From: Porphyra umbilicalis | Lineage: Eukaryota; Rhodophyta; Bangiophyceae; Bangiales; Bangiaceae | DNA: 62,467 bases | Assembly: GCA_002049455.2 (NCBI GenBank) | Contig: KV919154.1 | Location: forward strand, 1-62,467 | Direction: 5' to 3' | Shown: in pieces, positions 28,621 to 38,695 of the stretch | Layout of the letters: each line of letters begins with the position of its first letter | Numbering within the stretch: the stretch's first letter is position 1 | Notes under the pieces: generated by a model | Told to the model about the DNA's origin: nothing | The model's database searches: none | Seen by the model: only the letters and a program-made list of their open reading frames with translations | Program-made: the position numbers and the translations under genes

Positions 28621-31600
28621 CTAGTCACCAACCCTCCCCGCAACGTAAACCGCATCCAAAGGTCCACCCGCAACCGAATTCTCACCCACCACCGGAATCC
28701 CAAAGCACCGGCTGTAGCCAACGGATACAGCCCGGGCGTGGGACCGCCACAACGCCACAGGTATGCGGCGAAGCAGCGTCGCGCGGACGCCCGATCGGTC
28801 GGGACCCCCGAGGGAGTCCCGCAGCCACCGCGAGGTGGCTGGTCCGATCCGCCCAAACGCCTCCCACACCAACGGCGTGAAGGTGTGGGTGGTGGCGGGC
28901 AGGGCGCCGTCGTACTTGGAAGCCTTCAAGGCCTCCCGCGCCACAGCCGCCGCAGCCCGCAGGGGGGCAATGGCGGCCATTGCCACAGTGGCGTCGGTGA
29001 AGGGCGCCGAGACCGACGCATCCCCCCACACGACGACGCCCGACGCGGCGTGCGTCGCGCGCAGGTCCGGGCGCAGTGCCCCTCGGCCGCGCGCCACGAC
29101 CGCCTCCACCTGCACGTCCGTCCATGACGGCGAAGCCCGCAGAGCATCCGCCACCAGGTGCACCAAATGGTGGTGCAACCTGGTGTGCAGGCTGGTCTGC
29201 TCGCCGCACGCCGACAGGGAGTGCCGCCCGTCGGCGTCGGCGCCGCGGCCGCACCGGCACAGCGGCGCTGGCGGCACCGACCGCGGCGGCGCGCCCAGCC
29301 ACAGACGCACCGCCGCACGCATGGCCGCGCCGGGGATGAACGTCCCCGACACCCCCGGCGTCGGCAGCGCCGACAGCCACAGCGCTGCCCCGCCCCCCTG
29401 GCACGCCGCCATGCCCGCGCGCCGCCAGAGCGACAGCTCGGCGTAAATGCGCGCGCGGGCGGCGGCGTGCGCCGGGCGCGACAGGTCCCGCTGCGACGCC
29501 CGCGCCTCCCCCTCCAGCAAGGATTGCCACGTTGGTGGCGAGTACGGCGCCGGGCTGTGTTGCCCGTCGGCGTGTGCGTTGGTCGCACCGGCGCCGTATT
29601 CCGAGTCGGGGGGGGGGGGGGGGGCAAGCGAGTCCGCGCCCGCAGTGGGCGCCGCGTTCGGGCCGCCGCGCGCGCGCGACCACAGCGCGCCGGTGCCCGG
29701 CGCGATGCTGCGGGACCTGTGGGCGTCCAACAGGTCCAACAGGCCACGTCGGAGGGTGACAACGCCAGGCGGGTCGGGCGGCGGCGGCGGCGCGGGTGGC
29801 GGGGGGGGGTGCGACGGATCGAGGTCCGCCGGGTTTGCCGACGGGGGGTACTCGACAACACCGTTCGGCCCCCAGAACCACACCCCGCTCGCGGGTGGGG
29901 CAGCGCCCGCGGCTGCCGCCGCCGCACCCCCCACGCCCGGCGGGGAAGCGGGCGGGGCGGCGGCCCCCCCGCCTCCAGCAGCACCAACAGCTGCCGCAGG
30001 CTGCGCCGTCGTCCGCGCCCCCGCCGCGGCGGCACCAGCCGCTTTCCCCGTCGCAGGAGGCCCGCCGCTGCCGGCCGCCCCGGGCGCTCCACCCGCCTCT
30101 AGGGGCCCGCCGTCCGCTGCCACTCGCGGTAAGGCAAGCAGGCCATCCGCCGTCGCGCGCAGGGCGGGGGAGTAGGCCGCCCCCGCCCGCAACGCGTCGA
30201 CGCGCGACGCCAGCGCAGCGGCGGGGGCGATGAGCGCCCGCCCCCGATGCCGAGGTCGCCCATGGCCGGCGGCAGCGCCGCGCGCTCCAGCCCCGCCTGC
30301 TTGACGGCGGAGCTGTCACGCGCGTCAAACAGCAGCCTGCCGAGGACGGCCTGCGAGTCGGCGTCCACCGCCGCCGCCAGCCGCGCGCCGGCCACCAAGG
30401 GCAAGGCCCGAAGCCAATAGTTGGCCCGCGGGCCAGCGCACAGGCGCAGCAGCAACAGCTGCGCCTGCAGTTCGGCGGGGGGCAGCGCCGCGATGGCAGC
30501 GACGAGCTCGCGGTGCTGCGCCGCCACCACGGCCACACCCGCCGACACGAAGTCGTCGTCGCCGAGGGGGACAGAGAACTGCACCACCCCCTCGGCGGAC
30601 CAGCCCCCCGTCCACCCCGCCGGCGCCGCTGCCCCCGCCGGCGACCAGCCAACGCACTTAGCGGGGGCGAGCTCAGCGTCGATCGCCGACCCCACCTCGG
30701 CCGCATCCGACATCACCGCGGCGAGCACCTCCGGCGGCCCCGCCGCGACCACGTCGTCGTGGAACGCGCGGACGAGGGCGCCGGGGTGCACCGCCCGCAG
30801 CCGCGCCAGCACCAGCCAAAGTGCAGCGGCGTCCAGCAGCGGGCCGAGCGGGTCGCCCTGTTGGGCGCCCCGCTCAGCCGGCAGGCACAGCCGCGACGGC
30901 GGGGGCGGGGGAAGCGGCACGGGCGTGTCGCCCTCGTCCCCGCTGTTGTCCCCGTCCGGCGCCTCCGGCGCGGCGACGTCCCCCGACGTCCAGCCGTAGA
31001 CGGACGGTGCCAACTCCCCGCCGTACATCGCCTTCATGTACGGCGCGACAGCGGGGAGGGCGCGCGTCAGCACTGCCTCGGCTGCCGCCCGTGACACCAG
31101 GTTGAAGGCGTTGCGGTAGTCGTATTGACCTACCGCATGCCCGGGATGGAGGGCCACGTGGGCGCCCAGCTCGTGCAGCAGGCGCTCGCACGCGCTGGAC
31201 ACCCCCACCCCGAGCTGCGCCGGCGCGAACAGCTCCGCTGCCGCTGTCCGCAACGTCGCCGCCAACGCCGACGCCGCCAGCTTGCGAAGCGTCTCGGGCA
31301 TGCCGATAGGCCGAAGCCCCGGCAGCCCGTCCTCCCCCACCCCACCAGGCTTGGTGAGGAGGAGAAGGTCGGAGCCCGCAAGCGCGTCCGTGGCGACCGC
31401 CGGCACACGCGACACGAGCGCGTTCCTCGCAAGCTGCTGCACCACGGCGACGAGCGCGTCCTGACCGACCGCCAAGAGGGCCCACAGGTGCTCGGGGCGA
31501 AGACCTGACGGACCCGGCGCCTCCGCGCGGGGGGCGGAGCGGATTGCCACCACCACCGCCTCCCGTGGCTCCCGCCGCGGCACCGTCGGGCGGTCGCCAA

Positions 31601-32966
31601 AGTCCGCCGCCGACGCCAACTCGGCAGCGAACTCGGCCTCGACAGTAGCCGTTGTCGCCGTCGCGGAGGCGGCGGGGGGGAAGAGGCCGCGGGCCTTGGC
31701 CCAGACCGCGGCGGTCTGGGGCGCGGGCGGAGCCGCGCACAAGGCGCGCGCCGCGGAGCTCAGGCGCGCCGCACGCACAAGGCGGAGCGCACGACGCTGC
31801 GACGGGGTGGCTCGCGCGGAACCCTGGCCGCCGTGGTGGTCGGCCGGGGGCGGGGTCGCCACCGGCCGCGCCCACCCCGCCCGCCAGATCCCCGCGTTGC
31901 GGTCGGCGAGCGCGGCGACAAAGTCGCCACGCAGCACCGCGGCGGCGCGGTTGGCGTGAGAGAGCGGAGGGCGCGGCCGGTCCGGCGCGTCGGCTGGCGC
32001 ACGTACAGGGGCGTGCAGCAGCAGCGAGGGCAGCAGCAACAGCCACAGCCACGCCTTGGTGTGCTCCGGCTGGCGGCGGACCCAGTCGAGGGCGTCCGCC
32101 GCCAGCGCGCCCCACGCACCACACAGTGCAGTCGGCACGTGTTTGGTCGTGCGCGCCCCGGACGCCACGAGTGGCGCCCAGTCCGACCCCGCAGGGGCGA
32201 CGCGCAGCAGAAAAAGGTCGCGCGCAGCGACCCAGGCGGCACGGTCGACCTCAAAGAGGTTGGCCACATCGCCCGGGTCGGGCGCCGCCCCGCCCTCGGC
32301 AGGCCCCGCCGCCGCCGCCGCACCCGCGGCCGGTTGCGCGGCTGCAGCAGCCGCCGCAGCCGCCGCCGCACGTGCGGCAACCGCCCGCTGCTTGCGGGGG
32401 TTGCCGTCGCAGAGCGCCTCGTGGGCGCTCAGCGAGCTGCGGCCGCGACGCCGCGCCGTGCGGTACGCCCGCTGGCAGTAGCGACACCCCCCCAACCCAA
32501 GGTCCGCCGCCACCGGCGCGTCGAACTCGCCGATCTTGTGGGCGCGGGCGATGTGGGTGAAGCCCCGCGTCGACCGTACCCCGTCCGGAAGCACAACTGT
32601 GCAATCCCGGGCGGGGCACGTCGCGGGACCCCCCTCCGCCACCGCTGCGCCCGCCGCAGCAGCCGCACCGTCCCCCGCAACGCCCGCAGGGCCCACCGCG
32701 TCGCCCGCCGCGTCACCCGCCGCCGCACCGACTGCTGCCGCCGCCGCTGCCACCGCTGCACAGCCGCTACCGCCGGCCGCCCCAGCCGCGCCACCACCCG
32801 CCGCCGAGCGGCCGCCATCACCGGCTGGCCCGGCCGCCGCTTCACCCCCGGGTGGCGCACCCGCCGAAACGGGGTGGCCACTCCCTCCCCCAGCGGACGC
32901 GGGCGCGGTTGTTGTGGACACCGCGCCCGCGCCCGCACCCGCGCCAGCCATGGGGTCGTCACTCAT
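28621..32966 (-). CDS. E1 ORF2: zinc-finger, reverse transcriptase and restriction-like endonuclease protein
   Basis: The start is the ATG at 32966 (MSDDPMAG), overlapping the ORF1 stop. Residue positions: zinc finger 1 at C117, C122, H138, H143; zinc finger 2 at C161, C164, H182, C186; RT about 455-770, with D616 in QYDYRNAF, GAQQGDPLGPLL near 700-710 and FHDD at 735-738. The C-terminal part, in a shifted frame, has C-x-C-x9-H-x4-C (about 29260-29205), RPDL plus an Asp 15 residues later, LKASKY, and TFTPLVWEAFGRIGP. The frame changes near 30243, where E1 has five G and E2 has six; with six the protein would be continuous, about 1450 residues. It would cut target DNA and reverse transcribe element RNA. 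No APE endonuclease or RNase H is seen. Confidence 0.88.
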
Positions 32967-35249
32967 GGCGACCTTCGTCGCTGACGCGGGCCGCCGCACC
33001 CGGCCGATAAGGCCCGGGCGTGGCGGGGGGTGAAGGCGGCTGCAAGCGTGCCACCTCAGCACGCGCGGCAGCCCCGGCAGGCGTCGCCGCCGCGGCCGCC
33101 GACCTGGTGATGGGCGGGCCTCGCAGGCGGCGGCGCTTGGCAGAGGCCGGCGACGCCGCCGGCGACACGGAGCGCGGCCGCGTGGCCGCGTGGGCCGTGC
33201 GGGTGCGCGCGCCGGCAGCGCGGGCGGGCGACCGCTTCGGCGCGCCCGCATGCGCACGCGCGGGCACGCGGGGCGGCCGCCGCGGCGGCACGTGTGGGCG
33301 GAAGACCGGCGTCCCGTCGTTGCGGGCCGTGGCGCCAATGTCCGCAGCGCCACGCTTGCGGGCGTGGCGCGCGGATGGCAGCGCGACCGCAGCGGCCGCC
33401 ACCGCGTCCGCGACCGCGGCCGCTGTGGGCGGCCGCGACGGCGAAGGCGGAGCGGGAAACCCCTTCGCTGCCGACGCGCCCAATGTGGACGCGGCGGCGG
33501 CAGTGGGGGCGCGGCGCCGGCGACGGCGACGGCCAGGCGTGCCGGTGGCCGGCGCCAGCCGGAACGGGACCGGCGACACGGGGGCAACGGGCCACGCGGC
33601 AAGCAGCGGCGGCAGCAGCGCGCCGCGGCCGGCGCCCGGCGACGACGGCGACGCATGCGGCGCCACGAGCGCCGCGGGCGTGCGCGGCGACGGCGGCGAG
33701 GCCGGCGTTGGCGGTGGCACGGCTGCGGCCGCAACAGCGGAAGACGGCGTGGCGCGCGTCCCACCGCGCGCCGGAGGCGCGGGCGGGGGCGACGGGGGCG
33801 GTGCCGCCGAGGCCGACGTGGCGCCGCCGGCCGCGGCCGCGACACGCACCCCGACCGAGTTCCGTGCCGGTGAGGTGCGCGTGTGCGCCGCGAGCGACGC
33901 GGCATCGTCGGCGGGGGAGGCCCCGGCCGCGGCAGAGGTCGAATCTGCCGCGGCCGGGGCGGCGACGATAATTCCCTCCATCGTCGTCGCCACCGTCCCC
34001 ATCGCGCCGCCGAAATGCTGCTCGGGGGGCGGCGGGGGCGGCCGCCGATCCGCATGGGATTGGCGGGCGGGGTTCCGCCCCGCCCCGCCAACCAAAACCG
34101 GCGTGCTGCTTACAGCGCCCGCCGGCCGGGCCGCCACGCGAGCGGCGGCACCGGGCAGACGTGCCGCAGCCGGACTGGCAGACGCGGTGGCGACCGCCTC
34201 TCCCCGCGGATGCGCGGCAAGCCGGCTCCGGACGTGCGCCTCCAGGGCTTGGCGCACGGGGAGGCGCAGCGCGCCACGCCGGGGCAGCTGCGCCAGCTTG
34301 TCCAGTAGCCGCTGGCGGCAGTACCCAGCCGAAACCACCGCCGCGCGCTCGCCGCCGCCCAGCGCGCGGCGCCGAGCCGGGCCGAGCAGCGCTGGCGACC
34401 ACGGGTCGACGCCGCGGAGGACACGCAGCACCGTCGCTGCGTGTTCCCGGCCCGCCGCCGCCACAAACGCGGGGACCGCAGCGGCGACCAAAGTTACCTC
34501 GGTCGCCGCGCCGCAGCGGTCGACGTCCACAATGGCATGGACGTCGACCCCCGTGACTTCCGCCAGCAGCGCCCGAAGGCGGTGCTGGCGGACGTCCCGT
34601 GACACCCCCGAGACGTACAACGTCTCGAGGGTGAGCAGCGGGGGCGGCCGCCGCCGGCCGTGCGTTAGCTCCGCCGCCGCGGCGGCCGCGCGCGCGTCCG
34701 CGTCTTCGCCCCGGACCGCCATCCACCCCCGCGCCGCACCACATTCGTCCCCTTCGGGGCCGCCGGCCCCCCGGCCGGCAGCACCCTCGGCGCTTCGGGC
34801 GTCGCGCGCGACCGCATCGCGCCGCGCCCCACCCGCAACCGCCGCAAGCCAGCCGCCGCGCGCGACCGCATCGCGCTGTGCAGCACCCCCAAAAGAACCA
34901 AGACGAAACGCACCGAGCCGGACATCACCACCAGGGCAGTTCTCCACCATCTTGTCATTTGCCTTGGTTCTTGAAATCTTGCCACCTTGGCCGCCCTTGC
35001 CGCCCTTGCCGCCCTTGCCGCCCTTGCCGCCGTCGCCGTCCTTGCCGCCCCTTGAAACAGCGGCAGAATCTTGCACGGCGGGGGGGAGAGGGCCAACCCA
35101 GGCAGGCGCGCGAGCAGGCGCAGCATCGGCGCCCGCCGACACGCCCGCCTCAACTGCCCCCCCCCCGCGCCGACCGCCGCGGCGGCGGCTACGGCCAACC
35201 AGCGTCCACGCCTCGCCGTCGTCGGCGGCGGAGGCGCCTTGGAAGGCAT
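32959..35249 (-). CDS. E1 ORF1: Arg-rich RRM-like protein
   Basis: The frame ending at 32959 is open from 36357, right after the tRNA. The conserved family start is the ATG at 35249, one phase off because of a 2-nt difference after it. Features: SAADDGEAWTLVG followed by an Arg-rich stretch, a GGKGG repeat (near 35030), and an RRM-like segment (about 34640-34410) with beta-strand-like LYVSGV and ATEVTLVAAAV. Long Pro/Ala-rich low complexity and the basic cluster AKRRRL, a possible nuclear localisation signal, follow. It ends GRHE with the TGA inside ATGAGTGA. By analogy with other LINE ORF1 proteins it would bind element RNA. This is inference from fold-like pattern and position. Confidence 0.68.
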
Positions 35250-35945
35250 GACCGCCCGCGGGTGGGGCGCCGCCAGGCGCCGCGCCGCCGCCGGGCTCGT
35301 GAATGCCCGGCGGCGGTCCGCCGGCACCCCGGCCACGCCCACCAGCGGCGGCCACAGCCGCCGCACCAACCGACGCAACACGTACAGCGTCGGGGGCCGC
35401 GCCTGGAGGGGGCACCCCCCCAACCACCACCCCCGCCGCGCCCCCAACACCCCCGACCGCCCGCGCACTGTGGGGGAAAACGGGCGGGCGTGCACCGCCG
35501 AGCGCACGACCGCCAGGGCGAGCACCGCGCGCGCGCGCACCGCCGGGAGCACCGCCGGCCACACCCGCAAGATAAAAAAGACCACCGCCGGCACCCAGAC
35601 CGGCGCCCGACACGCCCCCGGCAGTGACGGAAGCGTGGGGCCCCCCCCCCACAGGGGGGGGACCGACAGACACCGCCCCCCCCGCGCCAGCACCCAAAGC
35701 GGGCCCGGCGGCAAGGGGACGCAGCGGCAGACCGCCAAACTCCGGATCCGCGGCCGCAGCCGCCGGAAAAAGACCGCCAGTGGGCGGGGGGAGGGGGGGG
35801 AAGGCCCCCCCTACAGGTCCCCCGAGGGGGGAGCCGACAGCGCGCCCGCCAGGGGCGGGCGGGGGTGCGACCCCCGCTCTCACCCCCGTACGGGCCGGTG
35901 GTGGCGGCGAGCGGCAAGACCGGTCGCCGACCACAAACGCGGGGA

Positions 35946-35996
35946 CGCGATTGGACTGGATTGCGCAAATTACGCGATCCAGTAATTCCAATCGCG
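35946..35996 (-). promoter_or_regulatory. E1 copy of the conserved 51-nt leader hairpin
   Basis: The outer 10-bp stem is perfect and the inner 10-bp stem has one wobble pair and a 7-nt loop. It is present at the matching place in all four elements. Confidence 0.7.
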
Positions 35997-36360
35997 CCCC
36001 CGGCGTCGGCGTCTTGCTCACCAGATCCAGCACCGCAGCCACAGCGGTCCCCGCCGCCACCACCTCTGCCCCCCCCCCGCCATCACACACGCCCCCCCCG
36101 TCCCTCCAACCGCGCAAACAAAGAGTCTCGATGCCCCCCGTCCCCGATCCGCCCAAAAACTCCCGCGCCGCCGCCGCCCCAGCGCGCCCGCGCGCCGCCC
36201 CGGCGTCCTCCACCGCCGCCCGCTTCCACGCCCCCCCGACGCCCTGATCTCCACCCACACGCCCCCCCGCGCACCAAAAGAAGCGCAAGGGTGGCGGGGA
36301 CAGCCCCCCGCCCCCCGCACCGCCAAAGCGAGCCGAACCACCCGCAAAAGCGAGCAATCA

Positions 36361-36445
36361 CTCTCCCACCGGGAATTGAACCCGGGTCTCCCGCGTGACA
36401 GGCGGGCATACTGAGTGTTTTTCAGGACCACTACACTATGGAAGA
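36361..36445 (-). tRNA. tRNA-Asp(GUC), complete, with a 13-nt D-loop insertion
   Basis: The gene is 85 nt. The 5' acceptor TCTTCCA pairs with 3' TGGGAGA (one G-U pair) and the discriminator is G, as expected for tRNA-Asp. The anticodon loop is CTGTCAC (GTC); the T arm is CCGGG-TTCAATT-CCCGG. The only deviation from the usual 72-nt tRNA-Asp is CCTGAAAAACACT inserted between GGT and CAGT of the D-loop. An A box (TAGTGTAGTGG) and B box (GGTTCAATTCC) are present. A TTTT run follows about 15 nt downstream. The insertion may be an ectopic intron or a decay mark. Confidence 0.9.
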
Positions 36446-36720
36446 TATTTCGATGTCATTATTGCCGCCGCAATCTTTAATGTACTAACTTTTCAGCTTA
36501 GGTGCATTCAGGCAGTTTGTTCGTTATCCTCGCTGTCCTATCGCCCATGTCCCTATCATGTCGGTCACGCGCGTGGCGGCGATCGAGTGGCCCGCTTCAG
36601 GATTTACTGAGTATATCTGCCCGCCTGCACATCTACAGAGAAGCGAGTTGCGTCAATATTGTAACTCTAGTGGACGGCAGCGAGTCGCGATTTCCTCCAA
36701 CGAAGAGATGAGAAGGTACT
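36446..36720. other. single-copy flank upstream of the tRNA-Asp gene
   Basis: Sequence composition drops to near-average GC here, so this is the edge of the array. On the plus strand TACTAAC followed by TTTTCAG at about 36485-36498 looks like a branch point and 3' splice site, but no protein could be recognised downstream. Confidence 0.4.
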
Positions 36721-37171
36721 ATTGCTGACCTCCAAAAAGTGGCGGTTGCAGAGTGGTTGCAATCATTCAACAGCGTACGTGGACCTATGGAAAGGCTAGG
36801 AATCATGTGAGTTCCTTACAAAGTCTCCTCATGCAGCACTACGCGCTGGAAACGCACATCAGGATCTCAAGAAATCTGAAGAAATTTGTTGATCTCATGA
36901 CAAATCACAGGTCTGGCCCAGAACCCTCTCCATGCCCTCTTCAGGCCCGAGCAAGCGGCCCAAAAATCTCAGGAAATCTCATTGTGGGTTGCAATGGCTC
37001 TGCGTGACCCCTGCAAGACACGTTGATTGGCTTGCAAGATTACTGGCGGCAACTACCAGCCAATAGTACGATCGTGGCTTGTCGAACAGCCAATCCGACT
37101 TCATTTCTATGCTGTGTCATCGGCTCTGCCTCCCTTTTCTCTGCAACCGCCATTTTTTGGAGGATAGCAAT
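36721..37171. mobile_element. MITE-like element, 451 bp, with 31-bp terminal inverted repeats
   Basis: The left end (36721-36751) starts ATTGCTGACCTCCAAAAAG, and the reverse complement of the right end (37141-37171) starts ATTGCTATCCTCCAAAAAAT. Both continue into GGCGGTTGCAG. The flanks share ACT on both sides, a possible 3-bp target duplication. There is no coding capacity inside. Confidence 0.65.
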
Positions 37172-37195
37172 ACTAGAGTCTATTCTACCAACAGC

Positions 37196-38296
37196 ATCAT
37201 TTGATCCTTTTAGGATCATTTGATCCTCTTTTTCGGCACGCGTTTTCGAGTGCTTCCCAGCGTCTGGCGTCTTTTATGACACCGGAAACGAACCCAACGC
37301 CGTCTGTTTACGCATGGGAGAACTTCGGTGCATCCAAAAAGGAGAGAAACTCGACCTGTGGCAATTTTTTTGGCCGCGCGGCAAGCGTATTCCCGCCACG
37401 CCCCCGTTCCGTACGGCGTCCACCGCAACACCGCTCTCAGCTCACACATCGGATGCCAGCTGCCCGCCCAGCGGCCGCCCCTTGCCTCCATCAACGCACC
37501 TCGAGCTGTCGGCCACAGACGGCCGTGCGGTCGCGTTGTCACTGACCGAGACCGCTCCCCCCCCCTTTCGACTTCCCCTCCCTCTCGCTGCCCACTTCTC
37601 TGCATCCATGGTGAGTCGCAAGCGCACGGTTTCCGCTGCCCTGCATGTGTCTGGCAGTGCCCCCCCCCTGCGCCACCCCCGCCAGCGCCGTCGAGTTCTG
37701 TACCGCCCCCCCCCCCCCCCCCGCCCACCAGGCCGCCTTCCTGCCCCCCCCCCCCCCCACTGGCCGCGTCAGCCCTAGCTCCACTACTCACTTTATAGGG
37801 GCCAGTGCGCCGTCCGCCCTGCGCCAGTAGGGCGCCCCCACCAGCCCCCCCCCGCCCTGTCGCCGCGCGTGTGCGCACGAGGAAAATTGGTCCCTCCGTC
37901 GCCGCTTCACCGCCTCGTCGGGGGCGGCGCACGCGGCGGCGACGCGCATCGGCGCCCTGTTTGCCTCCGGCGGGGCGCCTCGGCAGCACCAGTCGACGCA
38001 GAGCGTTCCTGAGCACGGGCAAGAGTGGGCGGCGGGAGGGTGTAACTTCGGCCCAGCCGCCAGTTGTCGTACCGTACGTAGGGGAATCCCTCTTTCAAAG
38101 ATACAGAACAGAGTCCCTGCCTTCTTCATGCTGTACCGGGGCTGTTGTGGCCCAGCGCACTGGTATCGACGAGAAACGCATCGCAATGATTCTGTAGGGA
38201 CCAGATCGCCCATTTTCCTACTCAGATGGCCTGGAATCGACGATTCTGGAAGAGGATCAAATGATCCTCACGAGAAGATCATTTGATCCTCTTTCG
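37196..38296. repeat. two clusters of a palindromic GATCATTTGATC repeat, 1.1 kb apart
   Basis: AGGATCATTTGATCCT at 37212-37227 is next to a partial copy at 37196. GAGGATCAAATGATCCTC (38252-38269) is followed by a further copy at 38276-38292. Each unit is self-complementary. They could be the ends of a non-autonomous transposon, or a sequence-specific binding site; nothing coding between them decides this. Confidence 0.4.
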
Positions 38297-38651
38297 AGGT
38301 AGAACAGACACTAGAGTTGGTGAGCCCGATCAATTTTGGCTGGCAAAGGGCGTGACACTCAAAATCACGTTAAATAACGCCCAAACACACCCTGTTTCTT
38401 TTTTTCAGCACGCCGATCACGCCCAAACCAGTTCCCCAAAACTTCGACTCATAGCCCCCCCCAAGTTTGACGTATATCAAATTTTTATTCACCACATGGG
38501 TTTAAAGTTTCGGCCGTTCTGCCTAACGGTGGTGGCGCTTCCACCTGGCTTCCGTTGGCCTCCACTCTGAAGGGGCGTGACCATGGGAAAATGGCATGGG
38601 TCTATGACTCCGGACTGCAGAATGACTGAAGGCACAATATCAGCTCTCTTT

Positions 38652-38695
38652 GCTGATGTCGTCAGCTTGGCTCGCTGACGTCGTCAGCTTGGCTC
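38652..38695. repeat. 22-bp tandem repeat, two copies
   Basis: The unit GCTGAYGTCGTCAGCTTGGCTC occurs twice in a row with one C/T difference. The GCTGACGTCGTCAGC core is nearly palindromic. Confidence 0.7.

Larger units (their letters stand above)
28559..36360 (-). mobile_element. E1: best-preserved tRNA-Asp-associated non-LTR retrotransposon
   Basis: E1 is 7.8 kb, directly downstream of the complete tRNA-Asp gene. Order on the minus strand is leader, ORF1 (stop at 32959), ORF2 (start 32966, stop 28621) and a 62-nt 3' UTR. There is no poly-A tail; the element ends in a hairpin against the next tRNA body. The domain set (N-terminal zinc fingers, RT, Cys-His knuckle, restriction-like endonuclease) places it with the RLE-bearing non-LTR elements (R2, NeSL, CRE, Utopia types), which tend to be site-specific. 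A single frame change in ORF2 at a G run is the only obvious defect. Confidence 0.92.

Noticed and set aside
33020..35251. Long plus-strand open frame opposite E1 ORF1
   Set aside because: Same antisense effect. The RRM-like and basic motifs are on the minus strand and are the part conserved between subfamilies.
36721..36751. Linking the 36.7-kb inverted repeats with the Tc1/mariner-like ends at 41 kb and 46 kb
   Set aside because: They share only the CTCCAAAAA core. The outer bases (ATTGCT against CAGCCG) and flanks differ.
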